Origin: Pachyseris speciosa
Lineage: Eukaryota > Cnidaria > Anthozoa > Scleractinia > Pachyseridae
Direction: 5' to 3'
Length of the DNA stretch: 64,000 nucleotides
Assembly: GCA_016490735.1 (NCBI GenBank)
Contig: JAEMWC010000285.1
Span: 441,001-505,000, forward strand
The notes below the pieces were generated by a model. That model was given only the letters and a program-made list of their open reading frames with translations. It ran no database searches and was not told where the DNA came from. Shown here piece by piece: positions 21,501 through 32,340 of this stretch. A program made the translations under genes and the position numbers. Numbering within the stretch: the first letter of the stretch is position 1; each line of letters starts with the position of its first letter.

Positions 21501-24500
21501 CCTCTGGAACCTCCCCTCCCAGCTCAAAAGAGTAAGGAGTATTTAGCTGAATTAATTGCTACTGGATGTAAAAAATCTTATACCTGTCAGTAAAGTAGTC
21601 TGTAATTAGTTTTGCTTGGTTTACATCAAAGCATTCAAGACCTCCATTCTGAGAGCAGTTTTCCACTCCAATCCCTGCCAAAAGTGACTTGAACTTTTGA
21701 ATGCTTTCAACCAAAGAGAAGTGTTTTTCTGAAGACAGTAACAAAGTTCATCCTTTGGTCATTAGTATGCTAAAAAACAGAGGTAGCTGACATGCCATGG
21801 TGAAAATTTGTTTCTACCTCTGTGCATCTTTAAAACCTGGTAACACCCCACCCCTCCCCAACCCTGATTCAATACTCAAAGCAATATTCCCTAATTTGAT
21901 CATGCTGTTGTTTTTAATTTGGGTCTTCTGATTTCTTGAAAACACATTTTGCCATTATCTGCAAATTTGTAAATAATAAACCCAAACGAAGTCTGTTTAA
22001 GATAGAGCTGAACCCAAGGAAAGTCTATTGCCCAGATAGCAACCCCAAAAAGAGTCAAATTAACTTGAAAAAATAATCATTGTGATATTAAAAAAGCAAG
22101 AGAGATTGAGACCGTTTATTTCTCTTCTTTCAATATAATCCCTCTAAAAGTCCATAAGAAAATAAAGCCTATAAATAAATTTCAACCCTGTACCACTAAT
22201 ATCCAACATATCGTCCCCACCATTAATTGAAATGATATAAAATTGATTACTTACCTTTTATATTATCTAACATCACTTTCAGAAGTGTGAAGAATGCTGA
22301 AGTCTGCTGAAGTGTAAAATTTTGTTCTTTTGAAAACCTAGACATGAGGTTCTTTGTTAAGGAGTTAATTGGGATGACCTTCAAAACTAGACAAAAATAG
22401 CACATATCCATACTCAATTTTACATGATGCAAAGGATACCAAAATCCTGCAACATAGTAGTCCAGTATACAAGCCTCAGGGAGAGAGATGTGATAATTTT
22501 CAATCAAGAGGACCTCCGCTAGCTTCCTGTTCGAACAAGAAATGAGTTAAAAAATATATTCATTTGAAATATTACTCAGTTGAGGTAAGATCAAGAGCAT
22601 AACTTGAATTTTCCCACATCAAAAGATAACAAAGATCATGTCATAGCTATGACATCAAATTTGGTTCTTGAGGACTGGCTCACCTCCTCATGAACAGGTT
22701 TTCATGTTTGTCTTGAAATTACACAAAATAAAAATCACCCATGAAAATCAAATTTATAACAATGACATATTCTTTATCCATGCCTACTCACACTTCTAGC
22801 TCGTGCACTGTAAGTTCCTTCAGAGTCTGGGTTTGATCTTCTGACAAAACTTTCCATGCTAAGGATTCCTTCTCCTCTTCTTCCTGACAATCAAAATAAT
22901 CAGCAAGTTATAATAACATCTACATCCACTGAGCTCAAATAATCACAAATTAAAGATCAGCATTACACAAAGTAAACAGCTTGGATGATACACAAAAATA
23001 TTCCTTTCCTTCAATGCCAGTCAATGAATGCAATCTTTATTAATTAACTTGTTCAAAAAATATCTCATGGATCAGCGCTCCTGTAATTAAGGGAGAGGGG
23101 GAAGAGCGGGAAGTGGGAGTTCTAAGAGGGCAGAAGACGGGAGAGAAGTGATATACATCAGAGGTTGGAAAAAGTGCAGGAGGTAGTAGAACAGAGTATA
23201 TGCCTTAAGATAAGGCATGTAATTAGCGCCCAGTGTGGCTGCTTAGTTTTAGGGCTCCAATACATCACCATTTTTTAAGCCATTTCCGTGGGATTATTCA
23301 CCGAACATTATCACCATACAGAGGATAAGGTTTATGGGCAGCTAACAGGATGTCCTATTCAAGAAATTTTCTACTAAATATCCGGAATTGTTGGAAACTT
23401 TGGAACAACTCATGTCGCGGTTCGCCGGTATGGCAGATTTCAAGTGACGTTTGGGCACGTTTGAAGTTTCTGCACTTGTTGGCACCAAGAAGAGGCCACC
23501 GAGGGGGCAAAAGCCAAAGCCTGTTTAAGTATAAAAGGAGGATTGATATTGTCAACGGAAGACGGAGTTTTAATACATCAAATTCTCAATTCTTTCAGAG
23601 AAGTAATCCAAGTAATCTCATTAACATATTACCAACTGCGATTATGAATAATAATCGCAGTTCAGCAACAGATGTGACGCAGTGTCACGCAATGGTCACG
23701 CCACGTACTCAAGCCTTTCAGAAGTCAAAAGTCAGTGTGGCTCACCTCAACGCACAATCGATCAAGGATAGAAACCACCTACTACAAGTGAGGAATTTAA
23801 TGACTGAAAAGGAGTATGATATTTTGGCGGTTTCCGAATCTTGGCTAAATTCCTCTGTTACGAACGCTGAAGTGGAGATTGAGGGATACAAATTGATTAG
23901 GCTTGACCGCCCTAAACACCGTGCCGGTGGTGTCTGTGTTTATGTACGGAGATCCCTTAAAAGCAAAGTCCTTAAAGATCTTTCTCGAATTTCAGATTCT
24001 GGCTTTCATCAGTTATGGGTACAAGTTCAACACAAGAAATTGAAATCATTCTTGTTGTGTGTCACCTATAGAACTCCTGACTGTCCGCTCTCATGTTTTG
24101 TTGATGATTTTATGGATCAGTATTTGCAAGCTCTTACCCATGGAAAGTTTGTTTTGGTAGTTGGAGACCTCAACTGTGATCTGCTTACGAGCTCCTATGA
24201 ATCGAAAGCGCTAAATGACTTGTGTAGCAGCTTAAATACGAAGCAACTTATAACAGAGCCTACAAGAGTAACTGCAACATCCGAGACTCTGATTGATGTC
24301 ATCATGACTTCCAACTCAGCCCTTGTTACTGATAGTGGAGTGATTGAAACACACATTAGCGACCATTATCTGGTATATGTGGTACTGAATCTCAAGGCGC
24401 CGAAACCACTGCCTACTTATGTTATATCTAGAAGTTATAAAAACTACGACTCTGAGAGCTTTGTGAATGATCTCACCCAAGTCCCATGGTATGAAAATGC

Positions 24501-27252
24501 TTTGATCGATGATGCTGGTGAGAAAGTAGAACATTTTAATGAAAAATTTTTGGAAGTCCTGGAACGTCATGCGCCTGTCAAGAAAAGGAAAGTCAGAAAT
24601 CGGCAATGTCCATTTCTAGATCAAGAGATCAAGAAGTTGATGGATGAGAGAGAACAAGTACACAAAGTTGCTTGTGAGTCGGGCGCTGCTATAGACTGGG
24701 AGCATTACCGTTGGTGTCGTAATGAGGTTAAGAGAAGACTATGTGATGCTGAGAGGAACTATGTTCAAAAGGAGATTTATGACAATCAGGGTAGCAGTGC
24801 CATGTGGAAGGTGATACGAAACTGTATCCCGACGAAAGAGAAATCGAGACCGGTTTATTTAAGGGATGTGACGGAACTGGCCAACGAGTTCAACGAGTTC
24901 TTTACTTCTGTGGGAGCGAGGGCTGCAGCTGAATCTAAGAGGCTTGCTTCAGTTAACGCTCTTCCAGCGTATGAGGCCCCCTCAGCTAAGACCATATTCC
25001 AACTAGGGGAATTCCGATTCCGCGCAGTCACTACCTTTGAAGTACACAGGATCATCGTGTCTTTTCCTTCAAACAGGGCACCAGGAATGGATAAGGTACA
25101 CATGAGTGTGATCAAAGATGCCCTACCGGTTATACTTCCAGTTCTTACAGAGCTTATAAACAGATCACTTTTAACATCAGTTTTTCCATCTGCTTGGAAA
25201 GAGTCCGTGGTAATACCTATATTAAAGGAAGGGGATCATGAAGTTGCTAATAACAACCGGCCAGTATCTCTGCTACCCGCTCTGTCTAAGATCTGTGAAC
25301 GGGCAGCTCTCAATCAGTTAACAGAGTATACAACACGTCAGAACTGTTTAACTGAACATCAAAATGGAAACAAGAAGAAGCACTCGACAGAAACACTTCA
25401 TATTTTCATGTCTGATATGATTCTCGAAGCAATGGATCGGAAACAAGTCACAGCGTTGGTTCTGTTGGACTTGTCGAAGGCTTTTGACAGCATCGAGCAT
25501 GGGATCCTATTACGTAAACTTCGAGAACTGGGTGTGTCTATGCAGGCCATGGAATGGTTTAGAAGCTATTTAACGGACAGGAACCAGCGGGTGAGAATTG
25601 GCTGTGAGGTGTCAGGTCCGTGCCAAGTAGCTTACGGTGTACCTCAAGGGTCGATCTTGGGGCCGGCCCTTTTCAATATCTACATCAACGATCTCCCAGC
25701 TGTCCCGAACCTGTGCTCGCTAAAGAGTTACGTGGATGATTCCCAGCTCTATCTCTCGTTTCCTGTTCAGGAGACAGCCATGGCTGTGGAACATCTGTCC
25801 GAGGATTTGCAGCGGATTGCCGCCTGGTGTTGCACACACAGCTTGCTGATAAATCCAGACAAGACTAAGCTATTGCTTCTTGGAACCCCCCAGATGTTAG
25901 CTCGCGTGCCGAAGGGTTTTGGAGTTACGCTACTCAGCAAAGAGATATTACCGTCTTGTTCTGCAAAAGATTTGGGGGTCATCGTGGACTCTCACCTTAG
26001 TTTTGACGAACATGTGACGGAAGTTGTATCTAAGTGTATAGGTAGCCTGTGCCAAATCAATCGTGTGAAACATTTGTTTGATAGGTCTACGCTTATAACC
26101 ATCATAAATTCACTAGTTTTCAGCAAGCTTTTCTACTGTTCGTCCATGTGGGCTAGTACAACAAAAAAGAACATTGTTAGGCTTCAAAAAGTTCAGAATT
26201 TTGCTGCACGGATCGTGACTGGCGCAAGGAAGTATGATCACATTACGCCGGTGTTAAAGGAACTCCACTGGTTGCCGGTTGCTAAGCAACTGGAAGTTAG
26301 AGACACTTTAATGGCTTTTAAATGTATAAAGGGATTAGCCCCACCATCCTTGTGTAATAAGTTCACGACAAGAAGCCAGGTGCATACAAGAAACACTAGG
26401 AATAAAGATAAGCTTAATTTACCATTTTTTAGATCAGCAACAGGTCAGCGATCTTTCTCATTTAGGGCTGCTCAGCTCTGGAATGACCTTCCAGAAAGTT
26501 TAGCAAACATGGAATCATTTAAAGTTTTTAAGAACGCCATTAAAGGACGTGCCCTTGACGAATTTTTAAGCCATTGACTTTCAAACGGTGTAATAATGAA
26601 TTATGTATCTTAAGTTTTTTTTTTTTAATAATATGGTAATGTAAGTTCTTATCACTTTTAAATGTTTATCTTAGATTTTAACTCTTTACATTACATTTTA
26701 TTGTAATTGGTATGTGAAAACCCATTTTAATTGGATGTACCAATAAAGTTATTATTATTATTATTAAGAACCAGGGCACCCAACAACAAGTTTCAGTAGA
26801 TATCTGTTTGGAATAGGGTATTTTGCCTTAGGCTTTCGTCGTTATTTTAAGAATGCACTCAGATTTTTGTAAGTAAAACGTGGCCTAAAAGATACGTAAT
26901 GTGGGTCATAGCTCCTGAGGTTTTTGGAGAGGTCATTATTGCTGTTTTTGGCAGTCAAAAACATCAGCTAGCATTTTCGGAAAGAAAAAAGGTCCCCTAG
27001 AAAGTTTGAAATTCAGCTAGCATTTTCTCAAAGGAAGATTTTGTCCCCTAACAATTTCTGGCAATTAAAATTTCAGCTAAGGAATCCGAACAGATGAAAT
27101 CCTTCTAGCTAATGAAAACATCATGACTTTAAACATACTTCAAACACCACAAGGTACTTGAAAATGCCGCAGACCAGTTAGCTCAGTGGTAGAGCACCGG
27201 ACTACCATGTGGGAGGTCGCGGGTTCTAACCCCGGCCGGACCAACACTCAGA

Positions 27253-27291
<39 letters not shown>

Positions 27292-29008
27292 GACATCTGC
27301 AAATGGTTAGACTTTCTAGTCTTCTCAGATAAGGACGATAAACCGTAGGCTTCGTCTCACAGTACTTTCACTTAACCCTTTAAGCCCCGAGGGAAATGCC
27401 AAGTTTTTCTAAATCAGTAACTATGAACCAGGAAACCACATGTGATATACCATTTGAAAGGTATTTTCTGGGGTATGCTATAAATCACACCAAAAGAAAT
27501 GGAGGAGGCTACAGATTGGATTGACAAGTGCCCAAAATGAAAAAATCAAAACGTTTAAAATTTTCCTGTTCCTTGTACACATTGGGTATCCCCTGAACTA
27601 TAGCTTAATTTGCAGCTCTCAGTGCATTGCTTGTTGTCAGATATTAATTTGGTCTAAAAAGTACAAAGACAAAAAGTTCCAAAAGTTTCAGGGTGGTAAA
27701 TCAAGTCTTGTATAGGAGGGGGCATGATATTATGCCTTCAATGTGCAGCTTTTTCCGAGATCTTTTGTTGTGCAAATTTCATGCAAATTGACTGAATATT
27801 AAGCATGTAATTGCATCTTGTGCCATATGGCACTATCGGGGCTTAAAGGGTTAATCTGATTCTGTGGGACGTAAAAGAACCACTAGGGACGTAACAAAAC
27901 TCTGGCTGTGACCACTCCTAGTGTCTGTCCTAGATATCTACATTACGGGGGCACTCATTAGTTACTTCATTAATTGTAAACTGCACTAGCAGTCTGGTCA
28001 AGTCCCCCGGCCAGTGATGTAAACTATCCCTGAAAAGCCCCGATGGGGAGAGGATAAGTATGTATGTATGTATGTATGTATGTATGTATGTATGTATGTA
28101 TGTATGTATGTATGTATGTATGTATGTATGTTTCTACAGCTTTTGGCTCATTTGGCTCGTTGGGTGCCCCTGAAGAACCACCTGTCAATATCACCCTAAG
28201 AAGTTCATCCAACCGTCTTCTTCAGGAAATACCTAAGTTTAGTTTCTTTGTTAGAGCAATTAAGGATTGGAACAATTTAAGCAATTTCGTGATTGAATCT
28301 GAATCATGTGATGGCTTCAAACAAGCCGTAAGTAATTTGGATATCCAATCTTCTGCAACAAGACTATGGTAAAATGGGTTACTTACACTGTATTTAGTTA
28401 ACTCAAGTATTTAAATGGTGTTATGTCTATTGTCTAACTTCTACTTGCTATGTAAATTTTGTGAGCTTCAGCTGATCACATCTATGTAATGGGAAACCAT
28501 TATAGATTAATACTATAGATGTAGATGTAGATGGGAAGTGGGAGATTATTTTCGTCTTCCTAGTGAGCCTCACTTGTCCCCTCCCCCAATTATGGCACAG
28601 GCACATTGCATAATTAATAATTGCAGTCCAGGAAGGAACTAAGCAAAAGTACCGGTTAACTCTGTCATTCAAATAATAAATTTACACGCAAATATAATGA
28701 AATGAAAGTCACAAAAAGTAAGCATAGGACCATCAATTACATAAGCAGCCGATAACTGGAACAAAATACCTTTACATACAAGAAATGCTTCCTCTCTCCA
28801 AACTTAAAGATTATCTGCTTACATCCGAAGCCCGAGAATGACTTCCTGTTTAGCTGTAGTTGTACCATGTCATTGTTTTGCATTGTATTGTTTGTTTATT
28901 TTCTACCTAAAACTTATTAATTAATATAATCATAGTCTATTTTATTTTATCTATTGACTTCCACAAAGTAGTCTATCATGTCTGTCTGTCATTTAAAATT
29001 AAATAATG

Positions 29009-29041
<33 letters not shown>

Positions 29042-29773
29042 GTACTGTATCTTGCATTAGATACTAGATTAGGTGTGCGAACACTATTAACCCTGTGGGT
29101 CTTTGCTCACAAACCTCCACATTTCTGCAAAAATTTATCATTAATTCGTATTACTGTATGTGTGGAAATAAAGAAACCTTTGAGGTAAAAATATTCTTGG
29201 GCTTCATTATATTCATCCTCAGCCTAGCTCCAGTGAAAAAAAACTATATCCTGCACAAAAGCTAATATTGTTTACGGTAATGATGTAGAAGGAAAACTTC
29301 ACCATGTAAGAAAATGGCTTAGCGTGTTTACACTACTAGCTACTAGTTTTGCATTGGCGAGAACAGAACAGTAAAGCGCGTAAATTAACTTTAACTTAAA
29401 AAGATTATCCCTGTATCACATCTAAAAACTTGATCAAGCATTTTACGCTTCGGATTTCTAGAATTTAAATTTAATTTAGGAGCTAAACTCCATGCATAAT
29501 GTCATCTCATACATAACATTAGGTAAGCTTATATGTATTAAAGTACTTACATCCACAAATTAAACAAATGAAATAGCACTCAGCTGTAGACTTAAGTTAA
29601 TTTGTTCACTTACAAATAACGAATCACAACAAGAAAGATCTATAAGTAAAGTTACTAACGGATTGATTTTTGTTCCTTGCTGTTGCTGAGTCTCTTTTGG
29701 AGGCAGATCTTTTCCTTTCTCTTTCCGAAGATTTGATTCGAATTGCCGATCGAGACTTCTTCGTGTCCGCCAT
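18518..29773 (-). CDS. CFAP119: Probable CFAP119/CCDC189-like ciliary protein (DUF4464), multi-exon
   Basis: Minus-strand exons: first exon 29773-29660 ([15 protein letters not shown]..., alternatives listed separately), then 22883-22792, 22526-22440, 22337-22255, 21728-21584, 21366-21294, 20983-20837, 20092-20068 (25-nt microexon), 19592-19468 and 18592-18518 (stop). All junction phases agree; the product is about 321 residues. Features: acidic start after exon 1 ([10 protein letters not shown]), a helical core ([45 protein letters not shown]), a proline-rich linker ([12 protein letters not shown]), and a lysine/glutamate-rich C-terminal helix ([19 protein letters not shown]). The core resembles the DUF4464 family of motile-cilium axoneme proteins (recalled, not searched), so the name is provisional. 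Exon-1 donor CC|GTTAGT is weak. The ~6.8-kb first intron contains an intact LINE ORF. Intron 22338-22439 has no in-frame stop (102 nt). Confidence 0.62.
19088..19210. repeat. 15-bp minisatellite, about eight units
   Basis: Units such as tgccttttcgcgtta repeat at exact 15-bp spacing with variants (tggctatttgcgtga, tgtatatttgcgcta). Because 15 is divisible by three, both strands stay open and read as five-residue repeats (FRVMP-like on plus, ITRKG-like on minus). It lies in the last intron of the CFAP119-like gene, so it is most likely non-coding. Confidence 0.85.
23300..26765 (+). mobile_element. Near-complete non-LTR retrotransposon in intron 1 of the CFAP119-like gene
   Basis: The intact ORF2 is followed by about 180 bp of 3' UTR, an aataaag motif at about 26742, and a (tta)n tail at 26748-26765. 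The 5' boundary is uncertain because I could not pair a target duplication with the sequence after the tail (aagaaccaggg). An intact ORF and a clean tail suggest a recent insertion. Its antisense position relative to the host gene avoids premature polyadenylation of that gene by the element's own signal. Confidence 0.8.
23350..26577 (+). CDS. Intact LINE ORF2: endonuclease-reverse transcriptase, CR1/L2-like
   Basis: One uninterrupted 1,075-residue frame from an ATG. A basic N-terminal segment ([12 protein letters not shown], residues 44-55) precedes an APE-type endonuclease (about 127-350) with N134 (HLNAQSI), E164 (SESWL), the GDLNCD block (272-277) and the SDH motif at 337-339. The reverse transcriptase has [14 protein letters not shown] (577-590), [13 protein letters not shown] (D707), [19 protein letters not shown] (763-781) and YVDD at 794-797. 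A thumb and C-terminal region follow ([34 protein letters not shown]), then [15 protein letters not shown] near the end. YVDD replaces the more usual YADD, and [10 protein letters not shown] stands where QxGFRxxHST is usual. No ORF1 was seen upstream. It reads as potentially functional and is in sense orientation opposite to its host gene. Confidence 0.93.
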   Translation: MSYSRNFLLNIRNCWKLWNNSCRGSPVWQISSDVWARLKFLHLLAPRRGHRGGKSQSLFKYKRRIDIVNGRRSFNTSNSQFFQRSNPSNLINILPTAIMNNNRSSATDVTQCHAMVTPRTQAFQKSKVSVAHLNAQSIKDRNHLLQVRNLMTEKEYDILAVSESWLNSSVTNAEVEIEGYKLIRLDRPKHRAGGVCVYVRRSLKSKVLKDLSRISDSGFHQLWVQVQHKKLKSFLLCVTYRTPDCPLSCFVDDFMDQYLQALTHGKFVLVVGDLNCDLLTSSYESKALNDLCSSLNTKQLITEPTRVTATSETLIDVIMTSNSALVTDSGVIETHISDHYLVYVVLNLKAPKPLPTYVISRSYKNYDSESFVNDLTQVPWYENALIDDAGEKVEHFNEKFLEVLERHAPVKKRKVRNRQCPFLDQEIKKLMDEREQVHKVACESGAAIDWEHYRWCRNEVKRRLCDAERNYVQKEIYDNQGSSAMWKVIRNCIPTKEKSRPVYLRDVTELANEFNEFFTSVGARAAAESKRLASVNALPAYEAPSAKTIFQLGEFRFRAVTTFEVHRIIVSFPSNRAPGMDKVHMSVIKDALPVILPVLTELINRSLLTSVFPSAWKESVVIPILKEGDHEVANNNRPVSLLPALSKICERAALNQLTEYTTRQNCLTEHQNGNKKKHSTETLHIFMSDMILEAMDRKQVTALVLLDLSKAFDSIEHGILLRKLRELGVSMQAMEWFRSYLTDRNQRVRIGCEVSGPCQVAYGVPQGSILGPALFNIYINDLPAVPNLCSLKSYVDDSQLYLSFPVQETAMAVEHLSEDLQRIAAWCCTHSLLINPDKTKLLLLGTPQMLARVPKGFGVTLLSKEILPSCSAKDLGVIVDSHLSFDEHVTEVVSKCIGSLCQINRVKHLFDRSTLITIINSLVFSKLFYCSSMWASTTKKNIVRLQKVQNFAARIVTGARKYDHITPVLKELHWLPVAKQLEVRDTLMAFKCIKGLAPPSLCNKFTTRSQVHTRNTRNKDKLNLPFFRSATGQRSFSFRAAQLWNDLPESLANMESFKVFKNAIKGRALDEFLSH
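27171..28055 (+). mobile_element. tRNA-derived SINE, family A, copy 1 (split by a MITE)
   Basis: The head gttagctcagtggtagagca...cgcgggttctaaccccggcc carries A and B boxes of a tRNA promoter. The body gttagactttctagtcttct, gataaggacgataaaccgta, and ctgattctgtgggacgtaa matches copy 2 at 29.9 kb. The body is interrupted at 27372-27854 by a TTAA-flanked MITE. The 3' end runs into a (gtat)n microsatellite instead of the att tail of copy 2. Confidence 0.82.
27372..27854. mobile_element. 475-bp piggyBac-like MITE inserted in SINE copy 1
   Basis: TTAA at 27372-27375 and 27851-27854 flank inverted ends CCCTTTAAGCCCCGA (15 bp, perfect). SINE copy 2 (about 30120) lacks this insertion, confirming a discrete insertion event. 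The interior has no transposase frame; a 64-codon plus-strand frame (27521-27715) shows no recognisable motif. The ends share CCCTTT with the 94-bp element at 9.1 kb. Confidence 0.88.
28056..28131. repeat. (GTAT)n microsatellite
   Basis: About nineteen gtat units. Reading frames on both strands across it (YVCM.. and IHTY..) are artefacts of the repeat. Confidence 0.95.
28140..28540 (+). pseudogene. 5'-truncated LINE: C-terminal end of RT plus 3' UTR
   Basis: The frame following the microsatellite reads [18 protein letters not shown] (about 28190-28240), [17 protein letters not shown] (about 28242-28292) and FKQAVSNL, ending at 28372. The pattern xFFxRxxxxWNxLxxxxI is the conserved end of CR1/L2-type LINE proteins. 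The 3' UTR ends in short gatgta repeats (28510-28535), a plausible tail. Only the last ~70 residues are kept. Confidence 0.7.
28690..29042 (+). pseudogene. 5'-truncated LINE tail with (AAT)n
   Basis: Broken frames near 28740-28840 read [14 protein letters not shown] and [12 protein letters not shown], the WNxxP and xLKxxL ends of LINE proteins. A ~180-bp UTR and an aat microsatellite (29006-29042) complete the tail. Very short copy. Confidence 0.55.
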
Positions 29774-29930
29774 CTTGGAAACTTGGAGGACGGAGCAACA
29801 TGTTGCTATGCAACAGTGACTGTCAACAAAATGCCCTGCACCGGGGAAGGGAGGGCTCAGCATAGCGTTCCTCTGTCCTTTACAGCATGGAGCAACACTG
29901 GTTCGCAAGGCTTGTTTGTTACTTGATAAC

Positions 29931-30355
29931 CGCCGACCGGTTAGCTCAGTGGTAGAGCACCAGACTACCGTGCGGGAGGTCGCGGGTTCAAACCCCGGCC
30001 GGACCAACACTCAGGGTCTTAAAATAATTGAGGAGAAAGTGCTGCCTTTGAAATTACATCTGCAAATGGTTAGACTTTCTAGTCTTCTCGGATAAGGACG
30101 ATAAACCGTAGGCCCCGTCTCACAACCCTTCATAATTCTCTGATTCTGTGGGACGTAACAAAACTCTGGCAGTGACCAACCCTGGTGTCTGTCTTAATTT
30201 GATATTGACATTACGGGGGCACTCATAACTCAACTTCATTAATTGTAAACTGCAATGTAGGCAGTCTGGCAAAGTCCCCCGGCCAGTGTTGTAATGCGCA
30301 TTTGAATATTGCATAGAAAATGCGCAATATAAATGTGATATATTATTATTATTGT
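29931..30355 (+). mobile_element. tRNA-derived SINE, family A, copy 2
   Basis: Head ggttagctcagtggtagagc...gcgggttcaaaccccggccg with A and B boxes, then the same body as copy 1, ending in gcgcaatataaatgtgatat and an att tail (about 30340-30355). The clover-leaf is imperfect (poor acceptor and anticodon pairing), so it is a SINE head and not a tRNA gene. It serves as the empty-site reference for the MITE in copy 1. It starts about 160 bp upstream of the CFAP119-like exon 1. Confidence 0.85.
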
Positions 30356-30531
30356 CACAGTTTTAACCTCTCTGAATGTGGCCCATGATCGCAAGTTATA
30401 AACTGTAGTTCTCGCGACATATTTGAAGCAAACATTACTGAGCCTTTTCGCGTCTCAGTTTAGTGAGTACTTGACTGTGACGAGATTTACGAGTTTAGCC
30501 AAGAACTGAAAACAAACATTTGCTGACCTAC

Positions 30532-30612
30532 CTGTCTTGCTATCTCACTTTTCTTTCTCTGTCTTGAACTTTTACCACGTTTAGAAGGGTTTGGAGGTTC
30601 TGAACTCTCCAT
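30532..30612 (-). CDS. Candidate alternative first exon (MESSEPPNPSKRG...)
   Basis: ATG at 30612 opens 27 codons (MESSEPPNPSKRGKSSRQRK...SEIARQ), ending at the good donor AGACAG|GTAGGT in phase 0. The next confirmed exon of the CFAP119-like gene (22883) accepts phase 0, so splicing would be in frame. The lysine/arginine-rich character matches the other candidate starts. It could alternatively be an internal exon or a separate small gene. Confidence 0.45.
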
Positions 30613-31129
30613 AAAGTTTTTAATAAAAACATCCACCGCTCATGAGTAAAGTAAACGTCTGCACTCGTCGGAAAAATAACCCGGAACAAGAAAACAATAG
30701 ACCATTTTACAGTTCTTTGCTCGGTACCCTGGCCTTTGATTGAATGCGAGGCTAGTAGTGGCCTTGTTTTGATACAAACCTACCTGCTTTTCTTGTGGAA
30801 ATTATGCTGATTAAACACTAGTTAGCATAAGAAAAACATGATTTACATAAGAAAAGTGAGGGTATTCTGAATACGAACAAAACAATAATTTAAAGACAGC
30901 CATTTTTGCATTGGGTCAATATAGTTCTGATAACGTCTTAAATAAAGTAATAGTATCTTCTTGACTAAAATGGATTTATCTTAAGTGTATGATTTGCTAC
31001 AACATGAGGGATATATTTAAGTTGTGCCTTGGAAATCAGGATCACATAAAGTTGGGTCATTACTCACTCATAATCGTTGCAGTTTTGGCCGCCATATTAA
31101 TTACATGACAAAGAATCCTGCTCTCAACA

Positions 31130-31535
31130 TACAGTCGAACCTCGATTATCCGGATTTTTCGATTATCCGGACTTGCTGGTCCCAGTTTTTAATGAATATT
31201 AATTAGCCATATTTAAGATCCGCAGAAAAACTTTTTCCCTTCATATTAAGTAACGAAACTCCAGTTCAAACTGAATTTGTTTCGCTTGAAAACACAAATC
31301 TGTACGCGTTTTGAGCTCATGCACGCCGTACCATACAATGAGCGATGCATTTTGCTCAGATGTTCTTTGTTTCTAAGCGAAATTTCATGCTCCACTTGTT
31401 CAGTCATTCAGTTTTAGTTTGGGTTCACTAATATTCATATTTTCGATTATCCGGACTCTCGATTATCCGGACTCTCGATTATCCGGACTGTTCAGCTCAG
31501 TCACTATAAGTCCGGATAATCGAGGTTCGACTGTA
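31130..31535. mobile_element. 402-bp Tc1/mariner (pogo/Tigger-type) MITE
   Basis: TA at 31130-31131 and 31534-31535 flank inverted ends CAGTCGAACCTCGATTATCC. Inside, cgattatccggact is repeated subterminally (31150, and three times at 31445-31490). TA duplication with CAGTxGAACCTCG ends is typical of pogo/Tigger elements (known). No transposase is present. Confidence 0.88.
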
Positions 31536-31853
31536 GTGGCCATAGAAATCTTTCTCAGAATCTTTTGAAACTCTAAAATCGCGTTCTGGTTATTTTGTTT
31601 TAAATCTGGAATCTAAAAACATTGTGTTCGCGCTGTTTGTGTAAGTATAGAGGTGTGAGCTATGCACTAAATGATCTTGTACTTTTGAACGGTTTCAAAA
31701 GACCGAAACAAACTGTTACTGATTTTGTAGTTTTCGTAGCTCCATTCACTCTGGCACTTGATAGATTTTAACAAACACGATGACACTGAGCAGTGGCCAT
31801 TAACACTTTTTCTTTTCCAATTTTGGTTTGTTCACTTGAAGAACCTCAGTACT

Positions 31854-31946
31854 GGCTTCACTCAATCTCGTCCCCAGCGCCCGTTTTTGTTTAGGTCAGC
31901 ACCAGCAAAGGGATCGCGACCTCTTGGGACGAGATTGGGCTTCCCT
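31854..31946. mobile_element. 75-bp Mutator-like mini-MITE with 9-bp TSD
   Basis: Inverted ends CAATCTCGTCCCCAG / CTTGGGACGAGATTG enclose a short centre (31863-31937). Flanking 9-mers GGCTTCACT and GGCTTCCCT differ by one base. The ends match those of the 81-bp element at 40.7 kb (AACCTCGTTCCCAG). Confidence 0.75.
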
Positions 31947-32235
31947 GCACAAGACTCTTATCTTCGGTCATGCGCAGAGATGAGCTCAGGATTGGAGAAT
32001 AAAGCTCCCTGAGCTGCTCATATGGTCTATTTAGTTTTCCAGTCCTGTTGCACGTGTCGTACAATGAATTTTAAGCTACGAGATTTCGTTTGGAAATTAT
32101 CGCTTCTTAACTGCCGTTGATCAAAGTATTCTGCAACAAGTCGATCGACAACCCATCAACCAACTGTTTCACTTATCAATCAAAATAAAATTCAATAACA
32201 AGAAGAAACAAGCAAGACTCGGCTTCCCAACTCAC

Positions 32236-32340
32236 TTTCTTAACAACGACAACTGGAGAGGACACATGCTTCTTAAGAACAGTCCCGGTCGGAGCTCTCG
32301 GAGCTCTTCTCGACTTCTTTGTGTTTCTGTGACGTTCCAT
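32236..32340 (-). CDS. Candidate alternative first exon (MERHRNTKKSRR...)
   Basis: ATG at 32340 opens 35 codons (MERHRNTKKSRRAPRAPTG...VVVVKK), ending at AAGAAA|GTGAGT, a strong donor, in phase 0. The frame stays open upstream to 32418. It would join in frame to the exon at 22883. The small basic N-terminus resembles the other candidates. Confidence 0.4.

Noticed and set aside
27171..27245. tRNA gene (ggttagctcagtggtagagc...)
   Set aside because: Acceptor and anticodon stems do not pair properly, and the unit is followed by the same body sequence in two copies, so it is the head of a SINE. The same holds for 29931-30005.
28056..28212. Proteins made of YVCM or IHTY repeats
   Set aside because: They are translations of a (GTAT)n microsatellite.
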